Assembly: GCA_019751875.1 (NCBI GenBank) | Contig: JAIEMV010000001.1 | Coordinates: forward strand, 23,991-87,990 | Reading direction: 5' to 3' | Length of the DNA stretch: 64,000 bases | Source: Hyphomicrobium sp. | Lineage (GTDB): Bacteria; Pseudomonadota; Alphaproteobacteria; Rhizobiales; Hyphomicrobiaceae | Shown: one piece after another, positions 10,695 through 19,543 of the stretch | How the letters are laid out: every line of letters starts with the position of its first letter | How positions within the stretch are numbered: position 1 is the stretch's first letter | Position numbers and translations under genes: made by a program | The notes under the pieces: generated by a model | What the model saw: only the letters and a program-made list of their open reading frames with translations | What the model was told of the DNA's origin: nothing | Database searches by the model: none

Positions 10695-11257
10695 CGTTTG
10701 TGCTTTTTAACGCCAGCAGATATCTGGTGAACGCCCTTTGGGTCGAAACTGGCCATTCGGCAGACTTCTGCCCATTCATCAGCGGTGACCTGCTGAACCG
10801 AGAGGCGCATTGAGGTGACAAGGCTCATTTTTGCTAGTTTCGGGTTGTCCTTCACGTTCTGAAGCGTAACGGGCTTGGGGAGATCCGCGACGGCCTCCAC
10901 ATCGACGCATTCCCACGTACCGGTACTATCTTCCGGGTCGGGATGAGCGGGCGCGATCACACGGCAAATGCCGACAATCTCCTTTCCGATGTTGGAATGG
11001 TAGAAAAATGCCAGATCTCCTACGGACATGGCACGCATATTGTTGCGGGCGAGGAAATTGCGCACGCCGGTCCACGGCTCGCCCTTGGCGCCCTTTGCCT
11101 TTAACATCTCGTAAGAGAACACATCGGGCTCTGACTTAACAAGCCAGTAGCCGGTGGAGACGATCGGCTTGGGTGCCGACTTTTTGCCGACGGGCTTGTT
11201 GCGAATTTTGTTGGCGGCCTTCTTGGCCGCTGCAGATTTGCTCGTACTCGCTTTCAT
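10691..11257 (-). CDS. EVE domain-containing protein
   Basis: The 188-residue protein has a Lys/Ala-rich N-terminal tail (about 1-34) and then an EVE domain. The domain begins YWLVKSEPDVFSYEML and contains the characteristic W-GVRN motif (GEPWTGVRNFLARNNM) and VGDLAFFYHSN. EVE domains are PUA-like and bind modified bases in DNA or RNA. The partner is unknown here. The basic tail could contact nucleic acid. It is the first gene of a two-gene unit with the methyltransferase at 10020. Confidence 0.88.
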   Translation of the reverse strand: MKASTSKSAAAKKAANKIRNKPVGKKSAPKPIVSTGYWLVKSEPDVFSYEMLKAKGAKGEPWTGVRNFLARNNMRAMSVGDLAFFYHSNIGKEIVGICRVIAPAHPDPEDSTGTWECVDVEAVADLPKPVTLQNVKDNPKLAKMSLVTSMRLSVQQVTADEWAEVCRMASFDPKGVHQISAGVKKHKR

Positions 11258-11514
11258 GGCAGCTCATCTCGCAAAGGTGGCGGTCGGTGCGCCGGTCAGT
11301 GGCCCCACGTCACCGTCGGGCCATTTTGAGTGGTCTGAACATGCTTTCTCAAGACACAGTTCGGGGCAGAAAACTCAGTTTACTCAGAAACTTGTGGGCG
11401 AGCTGTGCGGACGGTTCGCAAGGCTTCACATCGGTGTCATGCCCGGTTAGTATCCGCCTCGTCGAAACGGACTAACATACCGATTCGAACGGCGAACCGA
11501 CTGGATGCAAGCTT

Positions 11515-12075
11515 GTGAACGCTCATGCCTCCCTTCCGGACTCGTGTCCGGCCCTGGTTCTAAACGCCGACTTCCGCCCCCTGAGCTACTATCCTTTGTC
11601 GCTCTGGAGTTGGCAGGAGACGGTGAAGGCGGTGTTTTTGGACCGCGTCAACATCGTCTCCGAATATGACACGACCGTTCGAAGTCCAAGCTTTGAGATC
11701 CGCCTACCCAGCGTCGTTTCCCTTAAAACTTATGTCAAACCCGCGCTTTATCCCGCCTTCACGCGTTTCAATGTTTTCCTACGCGACCGGTTCAGCTGCC
11801 AATACTGCGGCGACAAGCACGATCTCACCTTCGACCATGTCGTCCCCCGCGCGCGGGGCGGGATGACGCGGTGGGAGAATGTTCTGACGGCCTGCGCCCC
11901 GTGCAATCTCAAGAAGGGCAGCCAGTCGCTCCAAGCCGCCGGCATGAAGCCTTATCAACCACCCTATCGGCCCACCGTTTTTGAACTCCACCGCAACGGC
12001 CGCTTGTTTCCGCCCAACTATCTGCACGAAAGCTGGATGGACTATCTTTATTGGGATACGGAACTGGAAGAGTAG
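11515..12075 (+). CDS. HNH endonuclease
   Basis: This 186-residue protein carries an HNH nuclease core with two zinc-binding CxxC pairs: CQYCGDKHDLTFDHVVPRA and, about 30 residues on, NVLTACAPCNLKKG. The His of TFDH is the expected catalytic base. The N-terminus (LVLNADFRPLSYYPLSLWSWQ) and C-terminal region match the widespread alphaproteobacterial chromosomal HNH family, not a phage or restriction enzyme. The start is GTG. Its biological role is not known to me. It converges on cfa with only 24 bases between. Confidence 0.88.
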   Translation: MNAHASLPDSCPALVLNADFRPLSYYPLSLWSWQETVKAVFLDRVNIVSEYDTTVRSPSFEIRLPSVVSLKTYVKPALYPAFTRFNVFLRDRFSCQYCGDKHDLTFDHVVPRARGGMTRWENVLTACAPCNLKKGSQSLQAAGMKPYQPPYRPTVFELHRNGRLFPPNYLHESWMDYLYWDTELEE

Positions 12076-12099
12076 AAAGCGGACTTCTCCAAGGAACCG

Positions 12100-13332
12100 T
12101 TATCGTGTCCAGTTCGCTTCAATCTGCTCGTATTTGCGCTGAACGTCAGTGATGTAGTCGCGGACGATCGGAGCAGCGTCACGCTTGCGTGCGAGCTGCA
12201 TATGGAAGACCTCCTGCGAGCCGGTGCGGAACATCATTTCGGCACTTATCAGGTAGAATTCCCACATCCGGCAGAACCGCTCGTCATACATCTCTGCCAC
12301 CGCAGTCCGGTTCTTCTCGAACCGGTCATGCCAGTGGCGCAGCGTGGTTGCGTAGTGGACGCGCAAAAACTCCAGGTCCGTTACCCATAGGCTGTTGTTC
12401 TCGACTGCGGGGAACACTTCCGACAACGCGGGCGAATAGGCGCCGGGGAAGATGTATTTCCGCAGCCACGGACTTGCGGTGCCGGGCGGGCTCATGTGGC
12501 CGATGGAATGCAGCAGCATGACGCCGTCGTCGGTCATCAGATCGTTCACCTTGGCGAAGAATTCGCCGTAGTGGCCGACGCCGACGTGTTCGAACATGCC
12601 GACGGAGACGATGCGGTCGAACTTGCCAGTGAGTTCGCGATAGTCCTTGAGGAGGATGGAAACGCGGCTATCGAGACCGCGTGCTTTCATCGACTGGACG
12701 GCGAGGGCGTGCTGTTCCTTGGACAGCGTCACGCCTGTGACCTGAACGTCAGCAATTTGGGCCAAGTAGCGCGCGAGCCCGCCCCAGCCGCAACCGATGT
12801 CAAGGACGCGCTGGCCAGGCTGCAGGTTGAGCTTGGCTGCGATCAGGCGGCACTTGTTGCGCTGCGCTTGCTCTAGCGTTTCCTGCTCGTCGCGGAAGTA
12901 GGCGCAGGAATAGAACATCTCGGTGTCGAGGAACAGTTTGTAGAAGGCGTTCCCGAGGTCGTAGTGGTGGGCGACGTTCTGCTGGGCTTTCCCGACTGGA
13001 TTGGCTTGCTGGAAGCGCTTCAATCCGCGCGAGACCCGGCGCAAAACCTTTTGCATTGGCTGATTGCCGAGGGAGAGGCGATTAACCGAGAAGAGGGTTA
13101 AAAATGCGCGCAGGTTCGAGCCGGGGAAGCTCATTCGCCCATCCATGTAGGCTTCGCCGGCGTGCAGCTCTGGATTAAAAAAGAGCTTGCGATAAAGCGT
13201 GGGGTCCGTCAGGCGCATCGTCGCTTCAGGACCGGGAGCGCCGGCGAAAACGTGCGTCTTGCCTTCGGCATCGATCACCGTGAGGCTGCCGACCTTCACG
13301 AACGACTTCAACATGTCTGACAGTGGAAACAT
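12100..13332 (-). CDS. cfa: Cyclopropane-fatty-acyl-phospholipid synthase family protein
   Basis: Cfa transfers a methylene from S-adenosylmethionine to the double bond of membrane phospholipid acyl chains. The 410-residue protein shows AHHYDLGNAFYKLFLD, the SAM-binding loop VLDIGCGWGGLARYLA, VTLSKEQ, SVGMFEHVG and the late PGAYSP segment typical of the family. The N-terminal part (about 1-110) is the lipid-binding domain. A related enzyme could be a mycolic-type or unsaturated fatty acid methyltransferase, but the motifs fit Cfa best. It stands alone on the minus strand. Confidence 0.92.
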   Translation of the reverse strand: MFPLSDMLKSFVKVGSLTVIDAEGKTHVFAGAPGPEATMRLTDPTLYRKLFFNPELHAGEAYMDGRMSFPGSNLRAFLTLFSVNRLSLGNQPMQKVLRRVSRGLKRFQQANPVGKAQQNVAHHYDLGNAFYKLFLDTEMFYSCAYFRDEQETLEQAQRNKCRLIAAKLNLQPGQRVLDIGCGWGGLARYLAQIADVQVTGVTLSKEQHALAVQSMKARGLDSRVSILLKDYRELTGKFDRIVSVGMFEHVGVGHYGEFFAKVNDLMTDDGVMLLHSIGHMSPPGTASPWLRKYIFPGAYSPALSEVFPAVENNSLWVTDLEFLRVHYATTLRHWHDRFEKNRTAVAEMYDERFCRMWEFYLISAEMMFRTGSQEVFHMQLARKRDAAPIVRDYITDVQRKYEQIEANWTR

Positions 13333-13454
13333 GAGAGGACCCGCAGCTGGTTGTCTCGTCCCTTAGCTGAGCTATAGGCCGAACACTACCAGAAACAGGG
13401 TATCTCACGTCTCGTATCGTGCTTCCGAGGTGGGCTACTCGTGGGGTATACGGT

Positions 13455-13835
13455 CTAGAACCGGTTCGCCGTCCATACGCCGGAGCACAGGCCGGAGGGG
13501 CCGCGGCCTTGCCATGTGCCCTCGGCTCTGGTGGCGCCGAAACGGCCGGTGCCGCGCGCAACGCGAGGCCCGGCGATGGCAGTCATCCGAGCGCGGCCCC
13601 ATTTCGTTACGCGGCCATCCACATTGATTGGATAAAAGGCAAACGAGCCTCCCGTCGAAAAGATACGACCGCGTTCTACCCCGAGGCTGACGTGGATGAC
13701 GCCGCAGTGGCCGCGCGTCGTTTGCGCAATCATATTCCAGCCGCCGTCATGGCGCGCGGCTTCTGCGAGTGGCAGGGAACTCAGAACTGTGGTTGTGGAA
13801 AGTGCGGCAACTGCAATGGCTCGTGCGTTCCTCAT
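13455..13835 (-). CDS. Small exported protein of unknown function
   Basis: The 126-residue product starts with a signal peptide (about 1-26, ending LPLAEA). The mature part is Gly-rich and predicted to be beta-rich, with two cysteines, one near the start (RGHCGV) and one near the end (SGLCSGVW), that could form a disulfide. GGGAG before the ATG supports this frame over the antisense ones. The WQGRGPSGLCSGVWTA ending recalls a family of short secreted proteins common in Rhizobiales; no function is known to me. Confidence 0.7.
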   Translation of the reverse strand: MRNARAIAVAALSTTTVLSSLPLAEAARHDGGWNMIAQTTRGHCGVIHVSLGVERGRIFSTGGSFAFYPINVDGRVTKWGRARMTAIAGPRVARGTGRFGATRAEGTWQGRGPSGLCSGVWTANRF

Positions 13836-14091
13836 GTGGTTCTCCCGGCAAAAGAGGGGCGCCTAGGCGCCAACAAACGCGCTCAACCTGCCGGCCAAGT
13901 TAAAGTTCCAATGCTGTCCCCGAACCTTATGTTTTAGGCCGCACGATCCGCGCCGCTTGTACCGTCGTCTGATCCAGATCGCGTTTTTCTCCTCATACGT
14001 AGAGCAACGTGGTACGTGATATTAGCCGGCCGTGCATGGCGGGGCCGAAGCAGAACTCGTCCGAAGCCTCTAGTCGGAACTCTCCCTGCCA

Positions 14092-15636
14092 ATGTTGCGC
14101 GAACAGGAACTGAACGTCGGCCCTTACCCATTTCTGTCCGGTCGAAGTGAGATGGGGCGGTTAATCGCGGCCACAGATTGGTCGAAGCATCCGTTCGGAC
14201 CTATCGCTCATTGGCCGCAATCGCTGCAATCTGCACTAAGTATCTGTCTGCAATCCAAATTCCCGACCGCAATCTATTGGGGGCGGGAATTGCGCCTTCT
14301 TTATAATGACGCGTGGTCGGCCATTCCCGGGCCAAGGCATCCGGGAGCGCTCGGCGCTCGGGCGCAAGATGTGTGGTCGGATATTTGGGACGACATCGCA
14401 CCCCAGTTCCGGGAGGTGATCGCGACCGGCGAGGGCATGTTTGTCGAGGACCGGTTTTTGCCGATGGCACGGTTCGGCGCGCCGGAGGAAACCTATTGGA
14501 GCTACAGCTTCACGCCGATCCGAGGCGAGGACGGCACCATCGCCGGCATTTTCAACAGCGGCAGCGAGACCACTCATGCTGTGCTGGCACAGCGGCAAAT
14601 GCGATTCTTTCTCGATCTGAGCGAGCATCTACGTCTGGGGTCGGATCTCAGCCTTGGCCGGGCCACCACGTTGAAGATGCTGGGTCAGCACTTGGGTGTC
14701 GCAGCGGCCCTTGTCGTGGGGCTCAGCTATGCCGCAGAGCCACGCGTGATTGCGAGCTGGAGCGATGGCAATCTCGATCAGAGCAAGGTCCTGGCCGTCA
14801 TTCAGACGCTTGAGGAGACACTCCGTTCGGGCGAACCAACCATGTGCATCAACACGGAAGACGCCGAGCAGGCGCTTTGCAAAGCGGCGGCCGCGGCTGG
14901 CTGGGGGGCCGTGCTGGCCGTGCCAATGGGGAGAGCAAGCCATCCGATTGCAATCGTTGTTGCTCAGGAGCGCCCGAGAGCGTGGACGGCATTCGACTCA
15001 ACGACGATCAGCGAAGCTCTCGAGCGTATGGATGCTTTCCGGCAACGTCTGCTCGCGCAGGATCGGGAAGAGATGGTGGTGCGCGAGGTCGATCACCGGG
15101 CACGGAACGCGATGATGGTGGCGCAGTCGATCGTCAATCTCACCTTCGCTGAGGGTGGTGAGGATGTGGCCGATAAGATTCGCGAGAGACTTGCAGCACT
15201 CGGGCGAGCGCAGGCGCTTCTTTCGAAGGAGCGCTGGCGTTCGGTTGATTTCGCAGCAATCCTTGACCAGGAGTTTGCCCCATTTCCATCGCTGAAGGCC
15301 ACGTGCACCGGGCCGTCCGTGCCGCTCGGGCCGGGCATGGCGCAAACGCTGTCGCTCATTATCCACGAACTGGCGACCAACAGCGTGAAATACGGTGCCA
15401 TGGGCCAGGCTGACGGCCAAGTTTCGGTGGTCTGGGATCTGCGCGATGGCCTATTCACGATGAACTGGACTGAACAGGTCCTGGTCCCGCGCAGCCAGAG
15501 TGATGCGGTTCGCACTGGGTTCGGCACGACCCTAATCGACCGCGTTGTGCGAAGTCAGCTACGCGGGCGGCTGGAGCGTCACCTCAGCACGACCGGCTTC
15601 GCATGCCGGCTGGAGGTGCCTTTCATCTCGTTTTGA
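14092..15636 (+). CDS. HWE-family sensor histidine kinase (PAS-GAF-HWE)
   Basis: The 514-residue soluble kinase has a PAS-like domain (about 20-165), a GAF-like domain (about 175-320) and an HWE kinase core. The H-box is REVDHRARNAMMVAQ with the phospho-accepting His at 335. The N-box is HELATNSVKYGA, and the WxE signature appears as MNWTEQ. HWE kinases often control the alphaproteobacterial general stress response or light sensing; no response regulator, phyR, nepR or ecfG is nearby, so the pathway cannot be named. The signal is unknown; no chromophore-binding Cys (LOV) motif is seen. The first ATG gives a short extra N-terminus; MGRLIAATDW is an alternative start. Confidence 0.9.
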   Translation: MLREQELNVGPYPFLSGRSEMGRLIAATDWSKHPFGPIAHWPQSLQSALSICLQSKFPTAIYWGRELRLLYNDAWSAIPGPRHPGALGARAQDVWSDIWDDIAPQFREVIATGEGMFVEDRFLPMARFGAPEETYWSYSFTPIRGEDGTIAGIFNSGSETTHAVLAQRQMRFFLDLSEHLRLGSDLSLGRATTLKMLGQHLGVAAALVVGLSYAAEPRVIASWSDGNLDQSKVLAVIQTLEETLRSGEPTMCINTEDAEQALCKAAAAAGWGAVLAVPMGRASHPIAIVVAQERPRAWTAFDSTTISEALERMDAFRQRLLAQDREEMVVREVDHRARNAMMVAQSIVNLTFAEGGEDVADKIRERLAALGRAQALLSKERWRSVDFAAILDQEFAPFPSLKATCTGPSVPLGPGMAQTLSLIIHELATNSVKYGAMGQADGQVSVVWDLRDGLFTMNWTEQVLVPRSQSDAVRTGFGTTLIDRVVRSQLRGRLERHLSTTGFACRLEVPFISF

Positions 15637-15676
15637 CAAATGTTGGAGAAACGATCTGGTATCTGTGAATCCGGTG

Positions 15677-15708
15677 AAAAAAGCCCCGCCTGCCGAAGCA
15701 ACGGGGCT
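15677..15708 (-). terminator. Rho-independent terminator of the 75-residue gene
   Basis: Read on the minus strand, AGCCCCG and CGGGGCT form a seven-bp stem around a GC-rich loop and are followed by six T residues. It lies just downstream of the small minus-strand gene at 15754 and in the tail of the opposing kinase gene. Confidence 0.8.
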
Positions 15709-15753
15709 CAACACAGGACGAACTCAGGGCAGCGCTCAAAGCGCCAATTCAGA

Positions 15754-15981
15754 TCAGGCCGCGCGCCGCTGCGGGGCAGAACACAGCGTCAGGGCAATCG
15801 CATCCACCGCTCGGCTCCAATCAAGGCCCTCGAGTTCGCTGTCGGAGAGGCCGAACGCCTTCAGTGCATCTTTTGGCATACCGCCATCACGAAAGAAGCG
15901 CGCGCAGGTCTGGCGTGCGACGCCCTGGGCCTGCTGCCACTGGACGGGATTGACGTGATCAGGATTCGAAAGGTGGGCCAT
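15754..15981 (-). CDS. Small conserved-looking protein, 75 residues, unknown function
   Basis: The frame gives MAHLSNPDHVNPVQWQQAQG and continues as a soluble, mostly helical acidic-to-neutral protein, including KDALKAFGLSDSELEGLDW. The called ATG has GGAGAG five bases upstream; an upstream ATG at 16026 lacks such a site. A strong terminator follows the stop, so this is a discrete transcription unit. I recognise no family. It could be a small regulator or stress protein; nothing in the sequence decides this. Confidence 0.6.
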   Translation of the reverse strand: MAHLSNPDHVNPVQWQQAQGVARQTCARFFRDGGMPKDALKAFGLSDSELEGLDWSRAVDAIALTLCSAPQRRAA

Positions 15982-17076
15982 GGTGGCTCTCCATTTGGAT
16001 ACTGGGTTACAGGGACGCTGACGCACGCATTACGAGTGAGTGGCAGGCACAGAGAGCGCAATGGCACCACTACGCAGTACCGTGTGATGCAGTGCCGTGA
16101 GGGACTGCGGGTCCTACACTCAATGCGCCTGCCGTTCCGTTGCAGGTCCGCCATCTCTTGCGAACTTGCGAATTCTATATGGAGCACTAGGCGGCCTTCG
16201 GCAGAGCGCCTGCATCGGATGCGCTGGCCTCGGCCACGGGCTGTTCTTCGATGTTACGCACGATGCCGGACACGATCTCCGACAAGGGCCGCCAAGCGCT
16301 CGGCGGTAGCGGGGACGCGACGTGGACTGCTTTCAACTTCGGGCTCTGCACGGGGGGCATCTGCATTGCATTCCTTACGCAACTTGGCCTCACGCAACTC
16401 CGGACACAACTGACGCAAACCAATTCAATTCAACTTCAGGCCAACAGACACGGTTACTGAGACAGAACGCTATGAACTCGTGCCGGGGTTCCGGAGCAGT
16501 CAACTTGAGCTGTGGATGACGTCCTCTCGACCTGGGGGAGCAGTCTGGCCAGACGCGTGGACTTTTCACGCCAGACCGCTCGCTTCAGATTTTGGAACAC
16601 GCCTCTCAGCGCGCTCTTGGGGGTGTGCAACGCAGACGCTACAGGGGACGCAACGGACGCAACAGGAACGCAACGCTTACGAAGACCAATTGGCGGAGCC
16701 ACAACGTCGGCGGACTGATCGGTCAAACTCGAATTCGAAACTCTTGACATCGAAACTGCGGCAGGACGCACACAACGCGACAAGACCTGCCTTGGAGACG
16801 AGGGGGAGGACGCAACAAAGATCCCCATACGCAACCACTCCTTCAAACCGCCCGCGAACCTCACCGGAGCTAAACCTCTAAGGTATCGCGTTCCGTTTGT
16901 GTTCCGCGCTTGGTGTGAATTAACTGCCACACTCGGGCGCAAAAATGGCGGAGGAACGTCCTATCCAAGGAAATTCGCTTGCCGTCTGTTCATAGAGAGT
17001 TCTGCCCGGCGCATAGGCCGCATTGGCTCGCCCAAAAGGTTGCGAGCTTTTTGGATCGCATTGAAATGGCTTATGT
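15982..17076. other. About 1.1 kb without a convincing gene; possible remnant with heptamer repeats
   Basis: Open frames here are short, lack ribosome sites and show unlikely residue usage. The least implausible is a minus-strand frame at 16187-16423, whose last 45 residues look protein-like; it may be the tail of a decayed gene. Another minus frame at 16454-16942 has no family resemblance. The heptamer ACGCAAC occurs at 16377, 16392, 16648, 16657, 16668 and 16810. The stretch is less GC-biased at third positions than its neighbours. The first 200 bases probably hold the promoter of the gene at 15754. Confidence 0.45.
16377..16816 (+). repeat. Cluster of ACGCAAC heptamers
   Basis: Six exact copies of ACGCAAC start at 16377, 16392, 16648, 16657, 16668 and 16810, with near copies such as ACGCAAA at 16413. 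Three copies at 16648-16674 are spaced nine and eleven bases apart. All face the same way. Confidence 0.6.
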
Positions 17077-17595
17077 TTAATCGGGTGCCTTGGCTGCGAA
17101 TGCGGCCTGCAGTGAAATTGCGAACAGCGCCAGAGAGATAAGTGCGTTCCATCCGGCGAACGACAGCCCGAATAGTCGCCAGGTGGCCTCGTCACAGCGG
17201 ACGACACGAGCGCTTTCGAGTCCTTTCAGCAAATCGGCCGGGTTGGCCGGCAGGGCCTGCGCAGCAGTGCAAGTGTCGGGACCAGGCCAGAAGTGCCATT
17301 CAACCCCCGCGTGGTAGCTCGCAAGACCGGCATTCGCCAGGTAGCCGAGGCCCACGGCGAAGAACAGCAGGGCGGCGATGCGATTGCGCTCAGCGACGAG
17401 CGCCATGGCGAGAAAAGTCAGCGGAATGCCGGCATAGAAGGCGTAGCGCTGGATGAGGCAGAGCGGGCAGGGGGCGTAGCCGCCGAGGTATTCAAAGCCG
17501 AGCGCCGTGAGGATAACCCCGACTGAAATAATCAGCCCTAGTCCGCCGAGACGGTAGGCATTGGCGTGATCCGGTCGGAGTGAAGTTTCGAGCAT
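17077..17595 (-). CDS. dsbB: DsbB, disulfide bond formation protein B
   Basis: DsbB reoxidises DsbA and passes electrons to quinone. The 172-residue protein has four hydrophobic segments. The first redox pair is CPLC at residues 43-46 within APCPLCLIQR, and the second pair is C109 (GPDTC) and C134 (VVRCD) in the periplasmic loop, as expected. It follows the DedA gene by 21 bases on the minus strand and is the last gene of that run. Confidence 0.92.
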   Translation of the reverse strand: MLETSLRPDHANAYRLGGLGLIISVGVILTALGFEYLGGYAPCPLCLIQRYAFYAGIPLTFLAMALVAERNRIAALLFFAVGLGYLANAGLASYHAGVEWHFWPGPDTCTAAQALPANPADLLKGLESARVVRCDEATWRLFGLSFAGWNALISLALFAISLQAAFAAKAPD

Positions 17596-17616
17596 GTCTA
17601 TGTCCTCGGGCTTGCC

Positions 17617-18198
17617 CTAGAAAAGAAACTTCACAGCTGCAAAGCCTCCCGCCAGCAGTATGAAGAATACCACGGTGAGGATGCCGAAGTAGCGCTCGAT
17701 GAAGCTGCGGATGGGTTCTCCGAAGTAGTAGAGGAGGGCTGCGACGGCAAAGAACCGCGAAGCCCGACCAACGATGCTGGCGAGAACAAAAATTAACGGA
17801 TTCATCGCTGTCAAGCCGCTGGCGATCGTAATCACTTTGAATGGAAATGGCGTCAGGCCAGCCATGAATACGATCCAGGCGCCATACTCGTTGTATTGCG
17901 CAGCGAACGTATGAAACTTTTCGCCGTAGCCGTAGAAATCAAGGATTGGCTGGCCGACGAGATCAAAGAGGAAGTAGCCGATTGCGTAGCCGAGCAGCCC
18001 GCCAATGACTGACCCAACGGTGGCCACCGTCGCGTACCACCACGCTTTGAGCCTATTGGCTAGCGCCATAGGGATCAGCATCACGTCTGGTGGAATAGGA
18101 AAAATCGAACTTTCGACAAACGAGACCCAAAACAACGCCGTGGGAGCCCGCTCGCTTGCGGCCTGGCGCATCATCCAATCGTAAAGCGATTTTAGCAT
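17617..18198 (-). CDS. DedA/YqaA family inner-membrane protein (VTT domain)
   Basis: The 193-residue integral membrane protein has about four to five hydrophobic segments. It shows the DedA-type motifs ESSIFPIPPDVML near the N-terminus and AGLTPFPFKVITIASG in the middle, with the buried charged residues typical of VTT proteins. The YqaA subgroup is involved in membrane homeostasis, probably as a lipid or ion transporter; the substrate is unproven. It sits 34 bases after hemW and before dsbB. Confidence 0.88.
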   Translation of the reverse strand: MLKSLYDWMMRQAASERAPTALFWVSFVESSIFPIPPDVMLIPMALANRLKAWWYATVATVGSVIGGLLGYAIGYFLFDLVGQPILDFYGYGEKFHTFAAQYNEYGAWIVFMAGLTPFPFKVITIASGLTAMNPLIFVLASIVGRASRFFAVAALLYYFGEPIRSFIERYFGILTVVFFILLAGGFAAVKFLF

Positions 18199-18232
18199 CG
18201 GCCGTTAGAACACTGATGGTTTGGGGGCATCT

Positions 18233-19543
18233 CTACGCGCGAAGTGTTGCAGCTTGCTGAACGGCGGGGGACACAGCTTGGGTTTTGAGCGAAAGCCGGC
18301 GGACGAGTTCGTTGAGGACAAAGCGCCCTGTGCCGATAGCTCGGATGGTGGGGCGGCGCCGGGTATGCGTCATCGCGGCCGCCGGCGCTATTCCTGGACC
18401 GACGCATGCGCGAATGATGTCCGCATCGTCATCCGGGGCTTCCAGAATTTCAAGAAGCCCCATGCTCTCCAAATCAGCCACTTCTGAAAGTGCCGGTGCG
18501 AAGCGGAAACGGCGGGCCATGGCCTCAAGGTCGATGCCTTCGGTAAGTCGCAGGCCCATGAGCAGCATCTCGTCGGCCTGCTCTTCAAGAGTGAGCGGGG
18601 TTTCGTCGGTGAAGCCGTGCCCTGCCTCTTCCACGCGCTCCGCCCAGCGCTCGGGGTTCTTCTCTGTCGACGTGGCGATGCGCTGACCATCCGGGAGAAC
18701 AAGGCGGCCATGGGCACCGGGACCAATGCCGGCGTAGGCGCCGTAGCGCCAGTAAAGGAGGTTGTGGCGGCTTTCGTCTCCCGGGGCTGCGTGATTGGAA
18801 ATTTCATAGGCGGGCAGGCCGGCAGCGGCAGTCATGTCTTGCGTGAGTGCATAGAGATCAAGCGCTGCGTCGGCATCAGGAACGACGAGACGACCGCGGG
18901 CGTGGAGTTCGGCATAGGGCGTGTCAGGCTCGATGGTGAGCTGGTAAAGCGAGAGATGTCCTCCGGCCATGGCGAGGGCTTCTGACAGTTCGGTGCGCCA
19001 GGCAATCAGTGTCTGACCAGGACGGGCGTAGATCAAATCAAAGGAAAAGCGATCGAAGGTGCGGCGTGCGATCTCAATGGCGGTTTTGGCTTCGGAGACC
19101 GAGTGCAGGCGTCCGAGGCGCTTCAATTCTTCATCGCGCAGAGATTGCACCCCGATGGATACGCGATTGACGCCAGCGGCTCGGTAACCAACGAAGCGAT
19201 CGGCTTCTACGCTGTTGGGATTGGCTTCCAGCGTGATTTCGGCGCCGGGCTGGATGGTCCAGAGCTTGCCGATATGATCGAGGATGGCCGCGACGGTTGC
19301 CGGCTTCATAAGCGACGGCGTGCCGCCTCCGAAAAAGATCGAATAGACGTCTTGCCGTCCAACGCGCGCCTTTACATCATCGAGTTCGCGTATGTAGGCC
19401 GCGAGAAAGCGGGCCTCGTCCCAGCCCCCGAAGCGAACATGGCTGTTGAAGTCGCAGTACGGGCATTTTTGCGCGCAGAACGGCCAGTGAATGTAAACGC
19501 CGAATAGCGCGCCGGCGTCTGGCCGCTGCGAGACTGTGCTCAC
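18233..19543 (-). CDS. hemW: HemW, radical SAM heme chaperone
   Basis: HemW-like proteins bind a 4Fe-4S cluster, SAM and heme and deliver heme to respiratory enzymes; older annotation calls them oxygen-independent coproporphyrinogen oxidase. The cluster motif CAQKCPYC (C23, C27, C30) follows [31 protein letters not shown] and [13 protein letters not shown] are further family segments. The C-terminal HemN_C region contains a short insertion (about 375-400, Asp/Ala-rich) before [18 protein letters not shown], which makes the 436-residue protein longer than the usual 380. The start overlaps the rdgB stop by four bases. Confidence 0.93.
   Translation of the reverse strand: MSTVSQRPDAGALFGVYIHWPFCAQKCPYCDFNSHVRFGGWDEARFLAAYIRELDDVKARVGRQDVYSIFFGGGTPSLMKPATVAAILDHIGKLWTIQPGAEITLEANPNSVEADRFVGYRAAGVNRVSIGVQSLRDEELKRLGRLHSVSEAKTAIEIARRTFDRFSFDLIYARPGQTLIAWRTELSEALAMAGGHLSLYQLTIEPDTPYAELHARGRLVVPDADAALDLYALTQDMTAAAGLPAYEISNHAAPGDESRHNLLYWRYGAYAGIGPGAHGRLVLPDGQRIATSTEKNPERWAERVEEAGHGFTDETPLTLEEQADEMLLMGLRLTEGIDLEAMARRFRFAPALSEVADLESMGLLEILEAPDDDADIIRACVGPGIAPAAAMTHTRRRPTIRAIGTGRFVLNELVRRLSLKTQAVSPAVQQAATLRA

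Noticed and set aside
16454..16942. 162-residue minus-strand open frame in the gene-poor stretch
   Set aside because: Ser/Arg/Val-rich with no ribosome site or family match; kept only as part of the unexplained stretch.
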